Shown here: piece by piece, positions 25,520 to 33,380 of the stretch
Position numbering within the stretch: position 1 is the first letter of the stretch
How the letters are laid out: every line of letters starts with the position of its first letter
Assembly (NCBI GenBank): GCA_021798875.1
Contig: JAJZBN010000020.1
Coordinates: forward strand, 1 to 35,902
DNA: 35,902 nt
From: a bacterium
GTDB lineage: Bacteria; SZUA-79; Acidulodesulfobacterales; Acidulodesulfobacteraceae
Reading direction: 5' to 3'
Program-made: the position numbers and the translations under genes
The notes under the pieces: model-generated
Database searches by the model: none
The model's input: the letters and a program-made list of their open reading frames with translations, nothing else
What the model was told of the DNA's origin: nothing

Positions 25520-25585
25520 GTAACAAAAATGTAATAAAATCGTAACCTTAATGTAACATTAGCGTCATAATTTTGTAACAAAACG
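25520..25585. promoter_or_regulatory. Six phased 11-bp direct repeats (Pho-box-like array)
   Basis: Read on the plus strand, units start at 25520, 25531, 25542, 25553, 25564 and 25575, exactly 11 bp apart: GTAAC, GTAAT, GTAAC, GTAAC, GTCAT, GTAAC, each followed by an A/T-rich 6-mer. PhoB-type sites are tandem 11-bp repeats of TGTCA/TGTAA plus AT-rich spacer, so a response regulator of that kind is the obvious candidate. The array spans the last codons of metH and the space before murT. A minus-strand TATAAT (25481-25476) lies downstream toward murT. Confidence 0.6.
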
Positions 25586-28012
25586 CTTAATCTTCTCTAC
25601 AGCTTCCATTGCATTCTTTGCATATATATCGGCGTTAATAGATTTAGCATAATCTTCCGTCACAACGGCTCCTCCGACCATAGAAAAAACTTTTACGCCA
25701 TGTTTCTTTAATTCTTTTATAACATGCTCCATCTCCGTTACGGTCGTGGTCATTAAAGCCGACAGGCCTACAAAATCGACCCTATTCTTAATAGCTTCTT
25801 CTACTATTTTTTCGGTTTTTACGTTTCTTCCCAAATCTATAACCTCGTAACCGTTATTCTCGAGAAGCATCGTTACTATATTTTTCCCTATATCGTGCAC
25901 GTCGCCTTCTACGGTAGCCATTAATATTTTAGGTCCGGAAGAAATTTCCGAATTTTTGGGCATTTCCTGTTTAATACGGTTAAAAGCCGTTTTCATTGCT
26001 TCGGCGCTTTCCATTACTTGAGGAAGAAAATAGATATTTTTCTCAAATAGCCTGCCGACTTCTTCAAGCGCCGGAATTAAATATTTATTTCCTATGTCTA
26101 AAGGCGATTCTCCATTAGATAATAATTTTTCGACGTATTGAGTAATGTGCTCTTTTTCTCCGCGGATTACCGATTCGCGTAAAAGTTCTCCTTCGGTTTT
26201 ATTAGTTTCGCTTACCGATTTTTTTTCGGCAGTTTTATTAGAAGAATAATTTTTAGCGGAATCGGAAAATCTGTTTATATAGTTCTTAAACAAATAGTCT
26301 TTCCCGAGAAGCGCATTCATAGCATAAAAATTAGCCGTTAAATACTCGTCCTCCGGATTTATTATAGCGGCGCTCAAACCCTCTTTAAGACATAAAGAAA
26401 GAAACGAAGAGTTTATATAAGATCTTTTGGGAAGACCGAAAGAAACGTTGCTGACGCCTAAAACCGTCGGAAGATTGAGGTTTTTTTTATTTTCAGAAAG
26501 AGCTTCTATTGTTACCAAAGATTTTTCCTGTCCTGCGCTTATAGGCAGCGTCAAAAAATCTACGATTATATCGTATGGTTTTATGCCGTAAGCTACGAGT
26601 CTTTTATATACCCCGTAAGCTATATCGATTCTTTTTTCCGCAGTTTCGGGAATACCTTCGTCGTTTAAAGCTAAAATTAAAACTCCGGCGCCGTATTTTT
26701 TTATTAAAGGCATAATTTTAGTGAGTTTTTTTTCCTCTCCGCTTATAGAATTAACAAGAGGCTTGCCCGGATAAAGCATAAGGGCTTCCTCTAAAACATC
26801 GGGATTAGAAGAGTCGATGGATACGGGAACATGCGATACTCCCGTCACTGCAATAATGCCGTTTTTCATAGATACCTTTTCGTCGGTTCCCGGAACACCG
26901 ACGTTTAAATCTAGGACGGCGGCTCCGGCTTCTACCTGTTTAACTGCAGTTTTTCTTATATAATTGGTTTTTCCGTTTTTAAGCTCTTCTATAAAGTCTT
27001 TTTTACCCGTAGGATTAATTCTTTCGCCGATAATTACCGGCGGATGTTTATAGCCTATAGGAACAAATTCCGTTCTTGAAGTTATTAGTAATCCATCCTC
27101 CCTTTTTATGCCTTTTGCCGGCAACCCGCCGCCGTTAACTATATCTATTTCTTTTCTTAAAGCTTTTATGAAATTTTCGTTGCTTCCGCAACAGGCAGAA
27201 ATAACTCTTACGCCTACAAGAGCAAGTTCCGAAACTAAAGAGGTAAAATCTTCGGGTTTTCCGGGAAAAATAGTAACACCGTCTTTTAATTTCGGAATTC
27301 CGGCGTTGGGTTTAGAAATCAACGGCACATCCGTCACGGAAGCCATTTTTTTTAAAATCTCGTAAATTCCTGACGGTCCAACCGAACAGTTAGCTCCTAT
27401 AACATCTGCCCCTAGACTATCGGCCGTTATAGCAAAAACCTCCGGAGTTGTTCCAAGTATAGTCCTGTACGAAGCGTCAAACGTCATCATTGCTATAATC
27501 GGTTTATCGGACAATTCCTTAACGGCTATAATTGCGCTTCTTATTTCCTGCAAATCTATCATAGTTTCAAGCTGAAAAATATCGGCTCCGGCATCTAAAC
27601 CTGCTTTTACTTGTTCCTTGTAAATCTCAATGCTTTCTTTAAAATTAATATCCCCGACCGGATAAATAAATTTTCCCGTAGGACCTAAGGACATAGCCGT
27701 CAGCGCGCCGTCGCCAGCAATCTGCTGAACCGCTTTAACGGCATTAAAATTTACCTCGTAAATTTTGTCCGATAAGCCGTATTCGGCCAATTTTAGCCTG
27801 TTGGCGCCGAAAGTGTTCGCCACTATTATTTCGCTGCCGGCGTTATAATAGCTTTCATGGACTTCTTTAATATATTTTATTTTTTCGGTAATATTAAAAC
27901 TTTCCGGAAGCAGTCCTTTAGGCAGAAGGTTTTTAAGCTGAAGAACCGTTCCCATAGCTCCGTCCGAAAGTATCAGCCTTTTTTTTAACTCCTCCCTAAA
28001 ATTTTTTATCAT
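25565..28012 (-). CDS. metH: Methionine synthase (B12-dependent), without reactivation domain
   Basis: Transfers a methyl group from 5-methyl-THF through cobalamin to homocysteine. The 815-residue protein contains the homocysteine-binding domain (about 1-290, ligand cysteines in GANCSVGP and SACCGS), the pterin-binding domain (about 315-570, VIIGERINPTGKK), the B12 cap helices (about 615-690) and the cobalamin-binding domain with GDVHDIGKN (His about residue 708 as lower ligand). It ends right there. The C-terminal S-adenosylmethionine reactivation domain of E. coli MetH (about 1,227 residues) is absent. AAAAGGAG about 9 nt before the ATG is a strong ribosome site. Confidence 0.96.
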   Translation of the reverse strand: MIKNFREELKKRLILSDGAMGTVLQLKNLLPKGLLPESFNITEKIKYIKEVHESYYNAGSEIIVANTFGANRLKLAEYGLSDKIYEVNFNAVKAVQQIAGDGALTAMSLGPTGKFIYPVGDINFKESIEIYKEQVKAGLDAGADIFQLETMIDLQEIRSAIIAVKELSDKPIIAMMTFDASYRTILGTTPEVFAITADSLGADVIGANCSVGPSGIYEILKKMASVTDVPLISKPNAGIPKLKDGVTIFPGKPEDFTSLVSELALVGVRVISACCGSNENFIKALRKEIDIVNGGGLPAKGIKREDGLLITSRTEFVPIGYKHPPVIIGERINPTGKKDFIEELKNGKTNYIRKTAVKQVEAGAAVLDLNVGVPGTDEKVSMKNGIIAVTGVSHVPVSIDSSNPDVLEEALMLYPGKPLVNSISGEEKKLTKIMPLIKKYGAGVLILALNDEGIPETAEKRIDIAYGVYKRLVAYGIKPYDIIVDFLTLPISAGQEKSLVTIEALSENKKNLNLPTVLGVSNVSFGLPKRSYINSSFLSLCLKEGLSAAIINPEDEYLTANFYAMNALLGKDYLFKNYINRFSDSAKNYSSNKTAEKKSVSETNKTEGELLRESVIRGEKEHITQYVEKLLSNGESPLDIGNKYLIPALEEVGRLFEKNIYFLPQVMESAEAMKTAFNRIKQEMPKNSEISSGPKILMATVEGDVHDIGKNIVTMLLENNGYEVIDLGRNVKTEKIVEEAIKNRVDFVGLSALMTTTVTEMEHVIKELKKHGVKVFSMVGGAVVTEDYAKSINADIYAKNAMEAVEKIKRFVTKL

Positions 28013-28092
28013 ATAATATATACTCCTTTTTGTACATTTAATTGATTATATACAATATTTATAATAGTATTTATAAAAAGAAAATACTTTTA

Positions 28093-28971
28093 TTATGAAA
28101 AATCGACTACGTAAACATTATCGATAGGCCTTCCGATAAATTTACCTCCAAGCTCCTTAAATCTTTCGGAATCGTCGCTCACAAAAAAGGTTTCTATTCC
28201 CAATTCGGTTCCGGATTTCAGCATTCCAAATTCTTCCAAATAATTTTTAACGGATCTTGCCGTTTCTACACCTGAGTCTATAATTTCCGTATTTTCTCCT
28301 ATTTCTTTTTCTATAAAATCCTTAAGAATAGGATAATGGGTACAGCCTAGAACAAGACATGCAGGTTCTTCTTTTACGACGGAAGCTAAATAATATTTTA
28401 TTATGTTTGTAGTTATTTCTTCATTTAAAAAACCTTCTTCCACTAAAGGCACGAAAAGGGGGCAGGATTTTTCTATAATTTTTAAATTTTCGTTAAAATC
28501 TATATTTGAAACATTTGTCGTCTCGACTTTTTTAATTCCGCATAATAATCTTGCTTTTTCTTTTATCGTCTTAGAATATGCTCCACTCTTAACTGTTGCC
28601 GAAGTACCTATCACGGCTATAATTTTCCGTCCGGAAATGTTCATGGATACCTCAACCGCTTTTTGCGCGCCCGGCTCTATAACCCCGAATACCGGAACAG
28701 GCGATATTTTGCGCAAATAATCAAGCGCCAGGCTCGAGGAAGTATTGCAGGCAACTATAGCTATTTTTATCTTTTTATCGGTTAAAAAATTTAGTATTTC
28801 GGAGGAATATTTGATTATAGTTTCTTTGGATTTGTTTCCGTAAGGAACTCTGGCAGTATCTCCGAAATAAATTAAGTCTTCAAAAGGCAAAATTTTTCTT
28901 ATTTCTTTAAAAACGGTAAGTCCGCCGAGACCCGAATCGAATATTCCTATGGGTGAATTATTAAATTTCAT
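28093..28971 (-). CDS. murI: Glutamate racemase
   Basis: Makes D-glutamate for peptidoglycan. The 292-residue protein has both catalytic cysteines in their motifs: VACNTSSSLALDYL (about residue 75) and LVLGCTHYPIL (about 208). PIGIFDSGLGGLTVF at the N-terminus and YFGDTARVPYGNKS are also diagnostic. It is slightly long for the family (usual about 265-275). It sits 80 nt upstream of metH on the same strand, and within the same 6.5-kb block as murT and gatD, whose enzyme acts on the same D-Glu residue of lipid II. Confidence 0.96.
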   Translation of the reverse strand: MKFNNSPIGIFDSGLGGLTVFKEIRKILPFEDLIYFGDTARVPYGNKSKETIIKYSSEILNFLTDKKIKIAIVACNTSSSLALDYLRKISPVPVFGVIEPGAQKAVEVSMNISGRKIIAVIGTSATVKSGAYSKTIKEKARLLCGIKKVETTNVSNIDFNENLKIIEKSCPLFVPLVEEGFLNEEITTNIIKYYLASVVKEEPACLVLGCTHYPILKDFIEKEIGENTEIIDSGVETARSVKNYLEEFGMLKSGTELGIETFFVSDDSERFKELGGKFIGRPIDNVYVVDFS

Positions 28972-29011
28972 TATTAATTTTATTTATTTTATTTATGATT
29001 TAAAATAATTA

Positions 29012-29020
29012 TGCTATAAT
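29012..29020 (+). promoter_or_regulatory. Probable extended -10 promoter for queF
   Basis: TGCTATAAT (29012-29020) is an extended -10 with TG one base before a perfect TATAAT. The matching -35 region (28992-28997) is weak. The start would be near 29027, giving a leader of about 60 nt. The same TATGCTATAAT string is used before bioF. Confidence 0.5.
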
Positions 29021-29056
29021 TTATAAAAACGTTACAAATACTGTAGATATTATAAA

Positions 29057-29084
29057 ATAAAAATCAAAAAATAAAAATCAAAAA
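29057..29084 (+). repeat. Two tandem 14-bp repeats directly before queF
   Basis: Unit ATAAAAATCAAAAA occurs at 29057-29070 and 29071-29084, ending 3 nt before the queF ATG. No Shine-Dalgarno sequence is present there. The A-rich repeat would make an unstructured ribosome entry site; it may equally be replication slippage. Confidence 0.8.
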
Positions 29085-29087
29085 CTA

Positions 29088-29504
29088 ATGGAAGATAAAT
29101 ATTTAAATAAAAGATTCGATATTTTAGACGAAAAAAACATAGACGTCGATATATTGGAAACATTAGATTTTCGGTATAAAGGAAGCGGTACTGCCGTAAC
29201 AATATCAACCAAAGAATTTACGTCGGTCTGCCCATGGACGGGACTTCCGGATACGGCGGAAATTTTTATAACGTATATACCGTCGAAAAAATTAGTCGAA
29301 ATGAAATCGCTGAAATATTACCTGCTTTCTTTCAGAAACGTCGGTATCTTGCAGGAACATGCCGTAAACAGAATAATTAACGATTTGACTAATCTGTTAA
29401 AACCAGAATTTATGGAAGTTACCGCAAAATTTGAATCAAGAGGCGGATTAGACACGTTGGTTAAAGTAAAATACGAAAAACGAAAGCCGGAGAAAAAAAT
29501 TTAA
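29088..29504 (+). CDS. queF: 7-cyano-7-deazaguanine reductase (unimodular QueF)
   Basis: Reduces preQ0 to preQ1 with NADPH in queuosine synthesis. The 138-residue protein has the short (unimodular) QueF layout. The active Cys is in FTSVCPWTGLPD (about residue 48), followed by the NADPH-binding motif ETRE-like VEMKSLKYYLLSFRN (E-x-K-S-L-K-x-Y) and GILQEHAVNRIINDL. Other queuosine genes are not nearby. It is alone on the plus strand between murI and gatD. No preQ1 riboswitch was recognised in its roughly 60-nt leader. Confidence 0.93.
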   Translation: MEDKYLNKRFDILDEKNIDVDILETLDFRYKGSGTAVTISTKEFTSVCPWTGLPDTAEIFITYIPSKKLVEMKSLKYYLLSFRNVGILQEHAVNRIINDLTNLLKPEFMEVTAKFESRGGLDTLVKVKYEKRKPEKKI

Positions 29505-29606
29505 TAAGCGGATAGATTTTTATTAGTTAAATTTTATTTATTTTCATATATTTAATACAATAGATATATAAAGCATGAGATATCTATATTATTTATAATA
29601 TATATT

Positions 29607-29641
29607 AGATATTAGATATTAGATATTAGATATTAGATATT
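29607..29641. repeat. Five tandem 7-bp repeats at the gatD 3' end
   Basis: AGATATT is repeated five times without mismatch from 29607 to 29641, overlapping the gatD stop codon (29642-29640) by two bases. It lies in the convergent space between queF and gatD. Slippage here would change only the downstream non-coding sequence. The rest of 29505-29606 is AT-rich with nothing else recognised. Confidence 0.9.
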
Positions 29642-30413
29642 AAAATTTTAAAAATCTTTTTAAATCGCGGACATCTTTTCGTGCTTTAATTTCAAAATTA
29701 TCGTCTATTTCGCCGGTTTTCACGTCGTTTATTTCCATAGCTTCCCGTAAATTAACGCCGTATTTGTTTTGCAAGGCTAAATCTATAAGATAATCGCAAA
29801 AAACAAAATTTTTAGGAAGAAAACTGCCGTGCATATATGTTCCAAAAAAATTACCGGTTCTTGCCCCCTCGGTTTTGTCTTTTCCGTTGTTTCCGTATCC
29901 TCTTAATACCGTTCCAATGCAATCCTGGCCGCTCTCCAAATATGTCCTGCCTCCGTGATTTTCAAAACCTATTAAAACCGTATCGTTGGATTTAACGGCT
30001 ATGTTTCCGGTCAGTCTCGGCGCTCCGGATTCCGTATAACCTTTAAATACCGATATGCCTTTCATTATTTTACCGTCCGCAGATTTGTAATAATCGCACA
30101 AAAGCTGATAACCGCCGCATATTGCAAGCATAATTTTATTTTTATTCAAAGATTCCATTAAAATATTTTTTTTGCCGGCAAAAAAATCCTCGTAAATTAG
30201 AGCCTGTTCGGCATCCTGTCCTCCGCCCATAAAAAAAATGTCCGCCGATTCGCATTCTTCTTTATAGTTTTTACCTACGGTAATGTTTATTATTTTTATT
30301 TCTATGCCGTAAACGGAGCACCTGTATTTAAAATAGATGATATTTCCCCTGTCTCCGTATATGTTCATAATTTCGGGATAAAGGTCGACGGCGGTTAATT
30401 CGAATTTTTTCAT
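29640..30413 (-). CDS. gatD: Lipid II isoglutaminyl synthase, glutamine amidotransferase subunit GatD
   Basis: Supplies ammonia from glutamine to MurT for amidation of D-Glu in lipid II. The 257-residue protein is a CobB/CobQ-type class I amidotransferase: LTAVDLYPEIMNIYGDRGN at the N-terminus, DIFFMGGGQDAEQ, and MLAICGGYQLLC with the nucleophile Cys (about residue 96). GFENHGGRTYL follows and the catalytic His is in FGTYMHGSFLPKN (about 195). NIYGDRGN and FENHGG are typical of GatD and separate it from CobQ. Its partner murT lies at 23885-25366 rather than adjacent, which is unusual because the pair is normally one operon. Confidence 0.93.
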   Translation of the reverse strand: MKKFELTAVDLYPEIMNIYGDRGNIIYFKYRCSVYGIEIKIINITVGKNYKEECESADIFFMGGGQDAEQALIYEDFFAGKKNILMESLNKNKIMLAICGGYQLLCDYYKSADGKIMKGISVFKGYTESGAPRLTGNIAVKSNDTVLIGFENHGGRTYLESGQDCIGTVLRGYGNNGKDKTEGARTGNFFGTYMHGSFLPKNFVFCDYLIDLALQNKYGVNLREAMEINDVKTGEIDDNFEIKARKDVRDLKRFLKF

Positions 30414-30481
30414 AATAATTTATTTGTATTATTTATTTACTTAACCCGCAAACTCAGTCGAGAGTAAGAGAATAAATAAAT

Positions 30482-30511
30482 CTGACACCTTTAAATGAAG
30501 TATGCTATAAT
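30482..30511 (+). promoter_or_regulatory. bioF promoter
   Basis: CTGACA (30482-30487), 18 bp, then a perfect TATAAT (30506-30511) with TG one base before it (extended -10). The predicted start is near 30518, only about 5 nt before the bioF ATG at 30523, so the transcript would have almost no leader and no Shine-Dalgarno site. Confidence 0.65.
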
Positions 30512-30522
30512 ATATTATATTT

Positions 30523-31710
30523 ATGTCTATATTATCGGAACTAATTTCAAAAAAAATAGAAGAAAATAAAAAATTGGGATTTTATCGAAAAATTCCATAT
30601 ATAAAAGTAGAAAAATTAAACAGCGAACTATATTCATCCGATTCCCATTATAACACCGTAACCGTCAATCTTGCAACAAACGATTATCTCGGACTCTCTT
30701 TAAACGAAAGAGTAAAAACGGCGGTAAAACAAGCAATCGACTTATACGGTACTTCTGCAGGATCTTCTTTTTTAATATGCGGTCATTACGATATACATGA
30801 CGAACTTGAAAAAGAATTATGCGATTTTAAGGGCGGCTACGAAAATTGTATTTTATATCCTTCCGGATATCAGGCAAATACAGGAATTATAAGAACTTTG
30901 GCAGGCATATCCCCGCTAACCACGGTTATAATTTTCGACGAACTTTCACATGCTTCTATTATAGACGGAGTTATCGCCTCCGGCGTAAAATTTAAAAGTT
31001 TTAAGCATAACGATTTATATTCTTTAAAGAATGCGCTTTTAAAATATAAAGATTACAAAATAAAATTAGTTATAACTGAAGGCGTATTCAGCATGGACGG
31101 CGATATACCCAATTTGCCGGCTATTTTAGATTTAACCGAAAAATACGGCGCATTAAGTATAATAGACGATGCTCACGCTACCGGAACAATAGGAAAAAAA
31201 GGCGGAGGCAGTTCCGATTTTCATAACGCAAAACCTGATATAACCATAGGAACGCTAGGTAAAGCGCTTGCTTCAAACGGAGCATTTGTTCTTTCGAACG
31301 GCTCTATTATCGAGTATCTGGTTAATTTCAGCAGGGCTTTTATATTTTCTACCGGCATCCCCCCTTCTTCCGCCGCATCTGCACTATCGGCTTTAAAACT
31401 TATAAAAGAAAATCCGGAAATAGTATTTAAATTGCAAAATAATGCTAAATTTGCAAGGGAATATTTAAAAGAATCGGGATTAAACATCTTAAATTCCTCT
31501 ACCCAAATTATTCCTATATTAATCGGCGAAGAAGAAAAAGCCGTTTCAATAGAAAAAGAACTTTTAAAAGACGGCATATACTTAAAGGCGGTAAGATATC
31601 CGGCAGTCGCCAAAAACAAAGCAATATTGAGGCTGGGAATAAACCTGACCATCGAAGATGCTTTATTTAAAAACGTATTAGAAGAAATAGTCCGTAAAGT
31701 TAAATCATAG
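30523..31710 (+). CDS. bioF: 8-amino-7-oxononanoate synthase
   Basis: PLP enzyme condensing pimeloyl-thioester with L-alanine in biotin synthesis. The 395-residue protein has the AONS family motifs: NLATNDYLGLS, GTSAGSSFLICGHYDIHDELEKEL, LYPSGYQANTGII, DELSHASIIDG, VTEGVFSMDGDIPNL, IDDAHATG and the PLP lysine in TIGTLGKALASNGAF (about residue 244). It is full length. bioC follows on the same strand about 60 nt later and bioB 3 kb further on. A 2-amino-3-ketobutyrate CoA ligase is the main alternative, but the biotin neighbours favour BioF. Confidence 0.93.
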   Translation: MSILSELISKKIEENKKLGFYRKIPYIKVEKLNSELYSSDSHYNTVTVNLATNDYLGLSLNERVKTAVKQAIDLYGTSAGSSFLICGHYDIHDELEKELCDFKGGYENCILYPSGYQANTGIIRTLAGISPLTTVIIFDELSHASIIDGVIASGVKFKSFKHNDLYSLKNALLKYKDYKIKLVITEGVFSMDGDIPNLPAILDLTEKYGALSIIDDAHATGTIGKKGGGSSDFHNAKPDITIGTLGKALASNGAFVLSNGSIIEYLVNFSRAFIFSTGIPPSSAASALSALKLIKENPEIVFKLQNNAKFAREYLKESGLNILNSSTQIIPILIGEEEKAVSIEKELLKDGIYLKAVRYPAVAKNKAILRLGINLTIEDALFKNVLEEIVRKVKS

Positions 31711-31769
31711 ATTATGTATTCACTGCCGTGATTTCGTTAATAATTAGTAATGTTTTAAAATTTTTCAAT

Positions 31770-32597
31770 ATGAATATGATAGATAAAAATAAAGTTAAAA
31801 AAAATTTTTCAAGCGCCGAAGAATACGATAATCATACTTCTTACCACAATTTAACAATGGCGATGATATCCGAGTCCGTTAAAGAATTTAATAAAAACGG
31901 CAAATTCTTAAAAATTCTCGATATAGGATGCGGAACTGCCCAAGGCTACGATATTTTAAAAACAAATTTAAATCAGGATGGTTTTAAATACTTTGGTCTG
32001 GATATCGCCAAAGGATTATTGGTCAAGGCAAAAGAAAGAATTAATAAAACGGGGAGGGAAAGCAATGACGCATACTTGATTAACGGAGATGCGGAATTAC
32101 TGCCTTTTAAACCCGATAGGTTCGACGTCATATTTTCAAATATAACTATACACTGGTTAAACGATATAGATATTTTTTTATCAAGATGCAAAACTTCTCT
32201 AAAAAACGACGGTATAATGATATTTGCTTTTTTAATTTCCGGAACCTTACAAGAATTAAAGGAAAGTTTCAAATATGACGAAAACGGCAATGGATTAAAA
32301 TTTCATGAATTTCCGGAAATAGGCAGTTATAAAGAAAGAATAGAAGCATTCGGGTTAAAAATAGAGCACTGCGATATTATAGAATATACCGAAACTGCAG
32401 AATCTTCTTTGCATTTACTTAAAAGAATAAATTTGCTCGGAGCGAAAAACACTTTCGATAATAATAATTATAAAACCGGTTTATTAAGAAAAGGGTTAAA
32501 AAATTACGACAAAAATTATCGAAACGAAGACGATATGGTTTACTGCACTTATAAAATTGCATATTTAATTATTTCAAAAAAAATAAAAAGCCTTTGA
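31770..32597 (+). CDS. bioC: Malonyl-acyl carrier protein O-methyltransferase
   Basis: Methylates malonyl-ACP so fatty-acid synthesis can build pimeloyl-ACP for biotin. The protein starts MNMIDKNKVKKNFSSAEEYDNHTSYHN, matching the typical BioC N-terminus (K-x2-V-x2-F-x2-A-x2-YD). The SAM motif ILDIGCGTAQGYDIL is near residue 47, DAELLPFKPDRFDVIFSNITIHWLNDI follows, and FEIGSYKERIEAFGL later. The frame stays open to GTG 31728, but that would add a hydrophobic 14-residue head not seen in BioC, so ATG 31770 (or 31776) is preferred. About 275 residues. The last codons lie in the downstream terminator hairpin. Confidence 0.87.
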   Translation: MNMIDKNKVKKNFSSAEEYDNHTSYHNLTMAMISESVKEFNKNGKFLKILDIGCGTAQGYDILKTNLNQDGFKYFGLDIAKGLLVKAKERINKTGRESNDAYLINGDAELLPFKPDRFDVIFSNITIHWLNDIDIFLSRCKTSLKNDGIMIFAFLISGTLQELKESFKYDENGNGLKFHEFPEIGSYKERIEAFGLKIEHCDIIEYTETAESSLHLLKRINLLGAKNTFDNNNYKTGLLRKGLKNYDKNYRNEDDMVYCTYKIAYLIISKKIKSL

Positions 32598-32621
32598 TAA
32601 TTTTTAAAATTACCAAAGGCT
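32589..32621 (-). terminator. Bidirectional terminator between bioC and pal
   Basis: Arms AGCCTTTGATAATTTT (32589-32604) and AAAATTACCAAAGGCT (32606-32621) pair over 15 of 16 positions (one A-C mismatch), and the central T/A tract opens as the loop. On the minus strand the hairpin is followed by TTTTATTTTTTTT, a strong T tract, so it fits best as the pal terminator. On the plus strand the following sequence is less T-rich but could still end bioC transcription. Confidence 0.8.
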
Positions 32622-32650
32622 TAGGTAAAATTATTGCAATTTCTTTTTTG

Positions 32651-33196
32651 TTATCTTACGACCGCGAAATGATCTCTTCTGTTTATTGCATAACACACTC
32701 TGGTATGCGCTCTGCATAAAGGTTTTTCTTTGCCGTAGCTAATTGTTTTTAATCTGCCTGCCGATACTCCAAGGTCTTCGAGATAAGCTTTTGCAGCATT
32801 AGCCCTTCTCCAGCCAAGCGCAAGGTTGTAAGCTTCGGAACCTCTTCTGTCGCAGTTTCCCTGAATCTGGATAACAACATTGGGATTATACTTAAGATAA
32901 ATCGCATCTTTTTTAAGTATCATCTTGTCGAGCGGAGTAAGAATCGATTTGTTGAAAGCAAAATGAATGTTGTTAGAATTAGATTGAATGTTGTAATTTG
33001 CAAGCCACGGATACTTCTTTATATAAGAAGGAACCTGCTGGACTTGCGGTTTAACCGCTGCCACTGCCGGTTTTTTTGCTGGCGGTAATGCGCTTGAAGA
33101 CGTTTTTGTTACTTTTGGCGCGCATCCAGAAAGGACTGCGGAAACGCCGAAAACTAAACCAAGAATAGAAAGACCTACCTTTGTTTTTTTGTTCAT
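32651..33196 (-). CDS. pal: Peptidoglycan-associated lipoprotein Pal
   Basis: Outer-membrane lipoprotein that tethers the membrane to peptidoglycan in the Tol-Pal system. The 181-residue protein has a lipoprotein signal peptide with lipobox LSGC (lipidated Cys about residue 25), a short Pro/Ala/Lys-rich linker, and an OmpA-like domain from about residue 75. IHFAFNKSILTPLDK, IQIQGNCDRRGSEAYNLALGWRRANAAKAYLEDLGV and ISYGKEKPLC are the peptidoglycan-binding segment, with Asn-Cys-Asp in place of the common His-Thr-Asp. AAGGAGAG lies about 9 nt before the ATG. No tol genes are adjacent. Confidence 0.93.
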   Translation of the reverse strand: MNKKTKVGLSILGLVFGVSAVLSGCAPKVTKTSSSALPPAKKPAVAAVKPQVQQVPSYIKKYPWLANYNIQSNSNNIHFAFNKSILTPLDKMILKKDAIYLKYNPNVVIQIQGNCDRRGSEAYNLALGWRRANAAKAYLEDLGVSAGRLKTISYGKEKPLCRAHTRVCYAINRRDHFAVVR

Positions 33197-33345
33197 TGTA
33201 AACTCTCTCCTTAAAAATTAAAATTTAAAAAGTTAAATTACTTTGCTTTAAAACATTTTATAATTAAATTTGCATAATATATATATACCATTATTTAAAA
33301 AAAAATCAATAGTTTTTTATAAACTTTTTTACCATTCTTTATTAA

Positions 33346-33374
33346 TTGAATTTTTTTTGAATTTTTGATATAAA
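33346..33374 (+). promoter_or_regulatory. cbpA promoter, predicted leaderless
   Basis: TTGAAT (33346-33351), exactly 17 bp, then TATAAA (33369-33374). The usual start 7 nt after the -10 would fall on the A of the cbpA ATG at 33381. There is no Shine-Dalgarno sequence in between, in keeping with a leaderless mRNA. The region 33197-33345 upstream, between divergent pal and cbpA, is AT-rich and otherwise without recognised signals. Confidence 0.55.
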
Positions 33375-33380
33375 TAATGT

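Noticed and set aside
28013-28092. Cobalamin or SAM riboswitch upstream of metH
   Set aside because: Only 80 nt lie between murI and metH, too short and too AT-rich, with no B12-box or SAM-I motif.
28972-29087. preQ1 riboswitch upstream of queF
   Set aside because: No C-rich preQ1-I hairpin with pseudoknot tail; only an extended -10 and an A-rich tandem repeat.
29500-29641. CRISPR array
   Set aside because: The AGATATT tract has a 7-bp period with no spacers; no cas gene in the window.
30440-30500. Repeat-like sequence ahead of bioF (GAGAGTAAGAGAATAAATAA)
   Set aside because: It looked like a dispersed repeat, but no second copy occurs in the window, so it cannot be supported.
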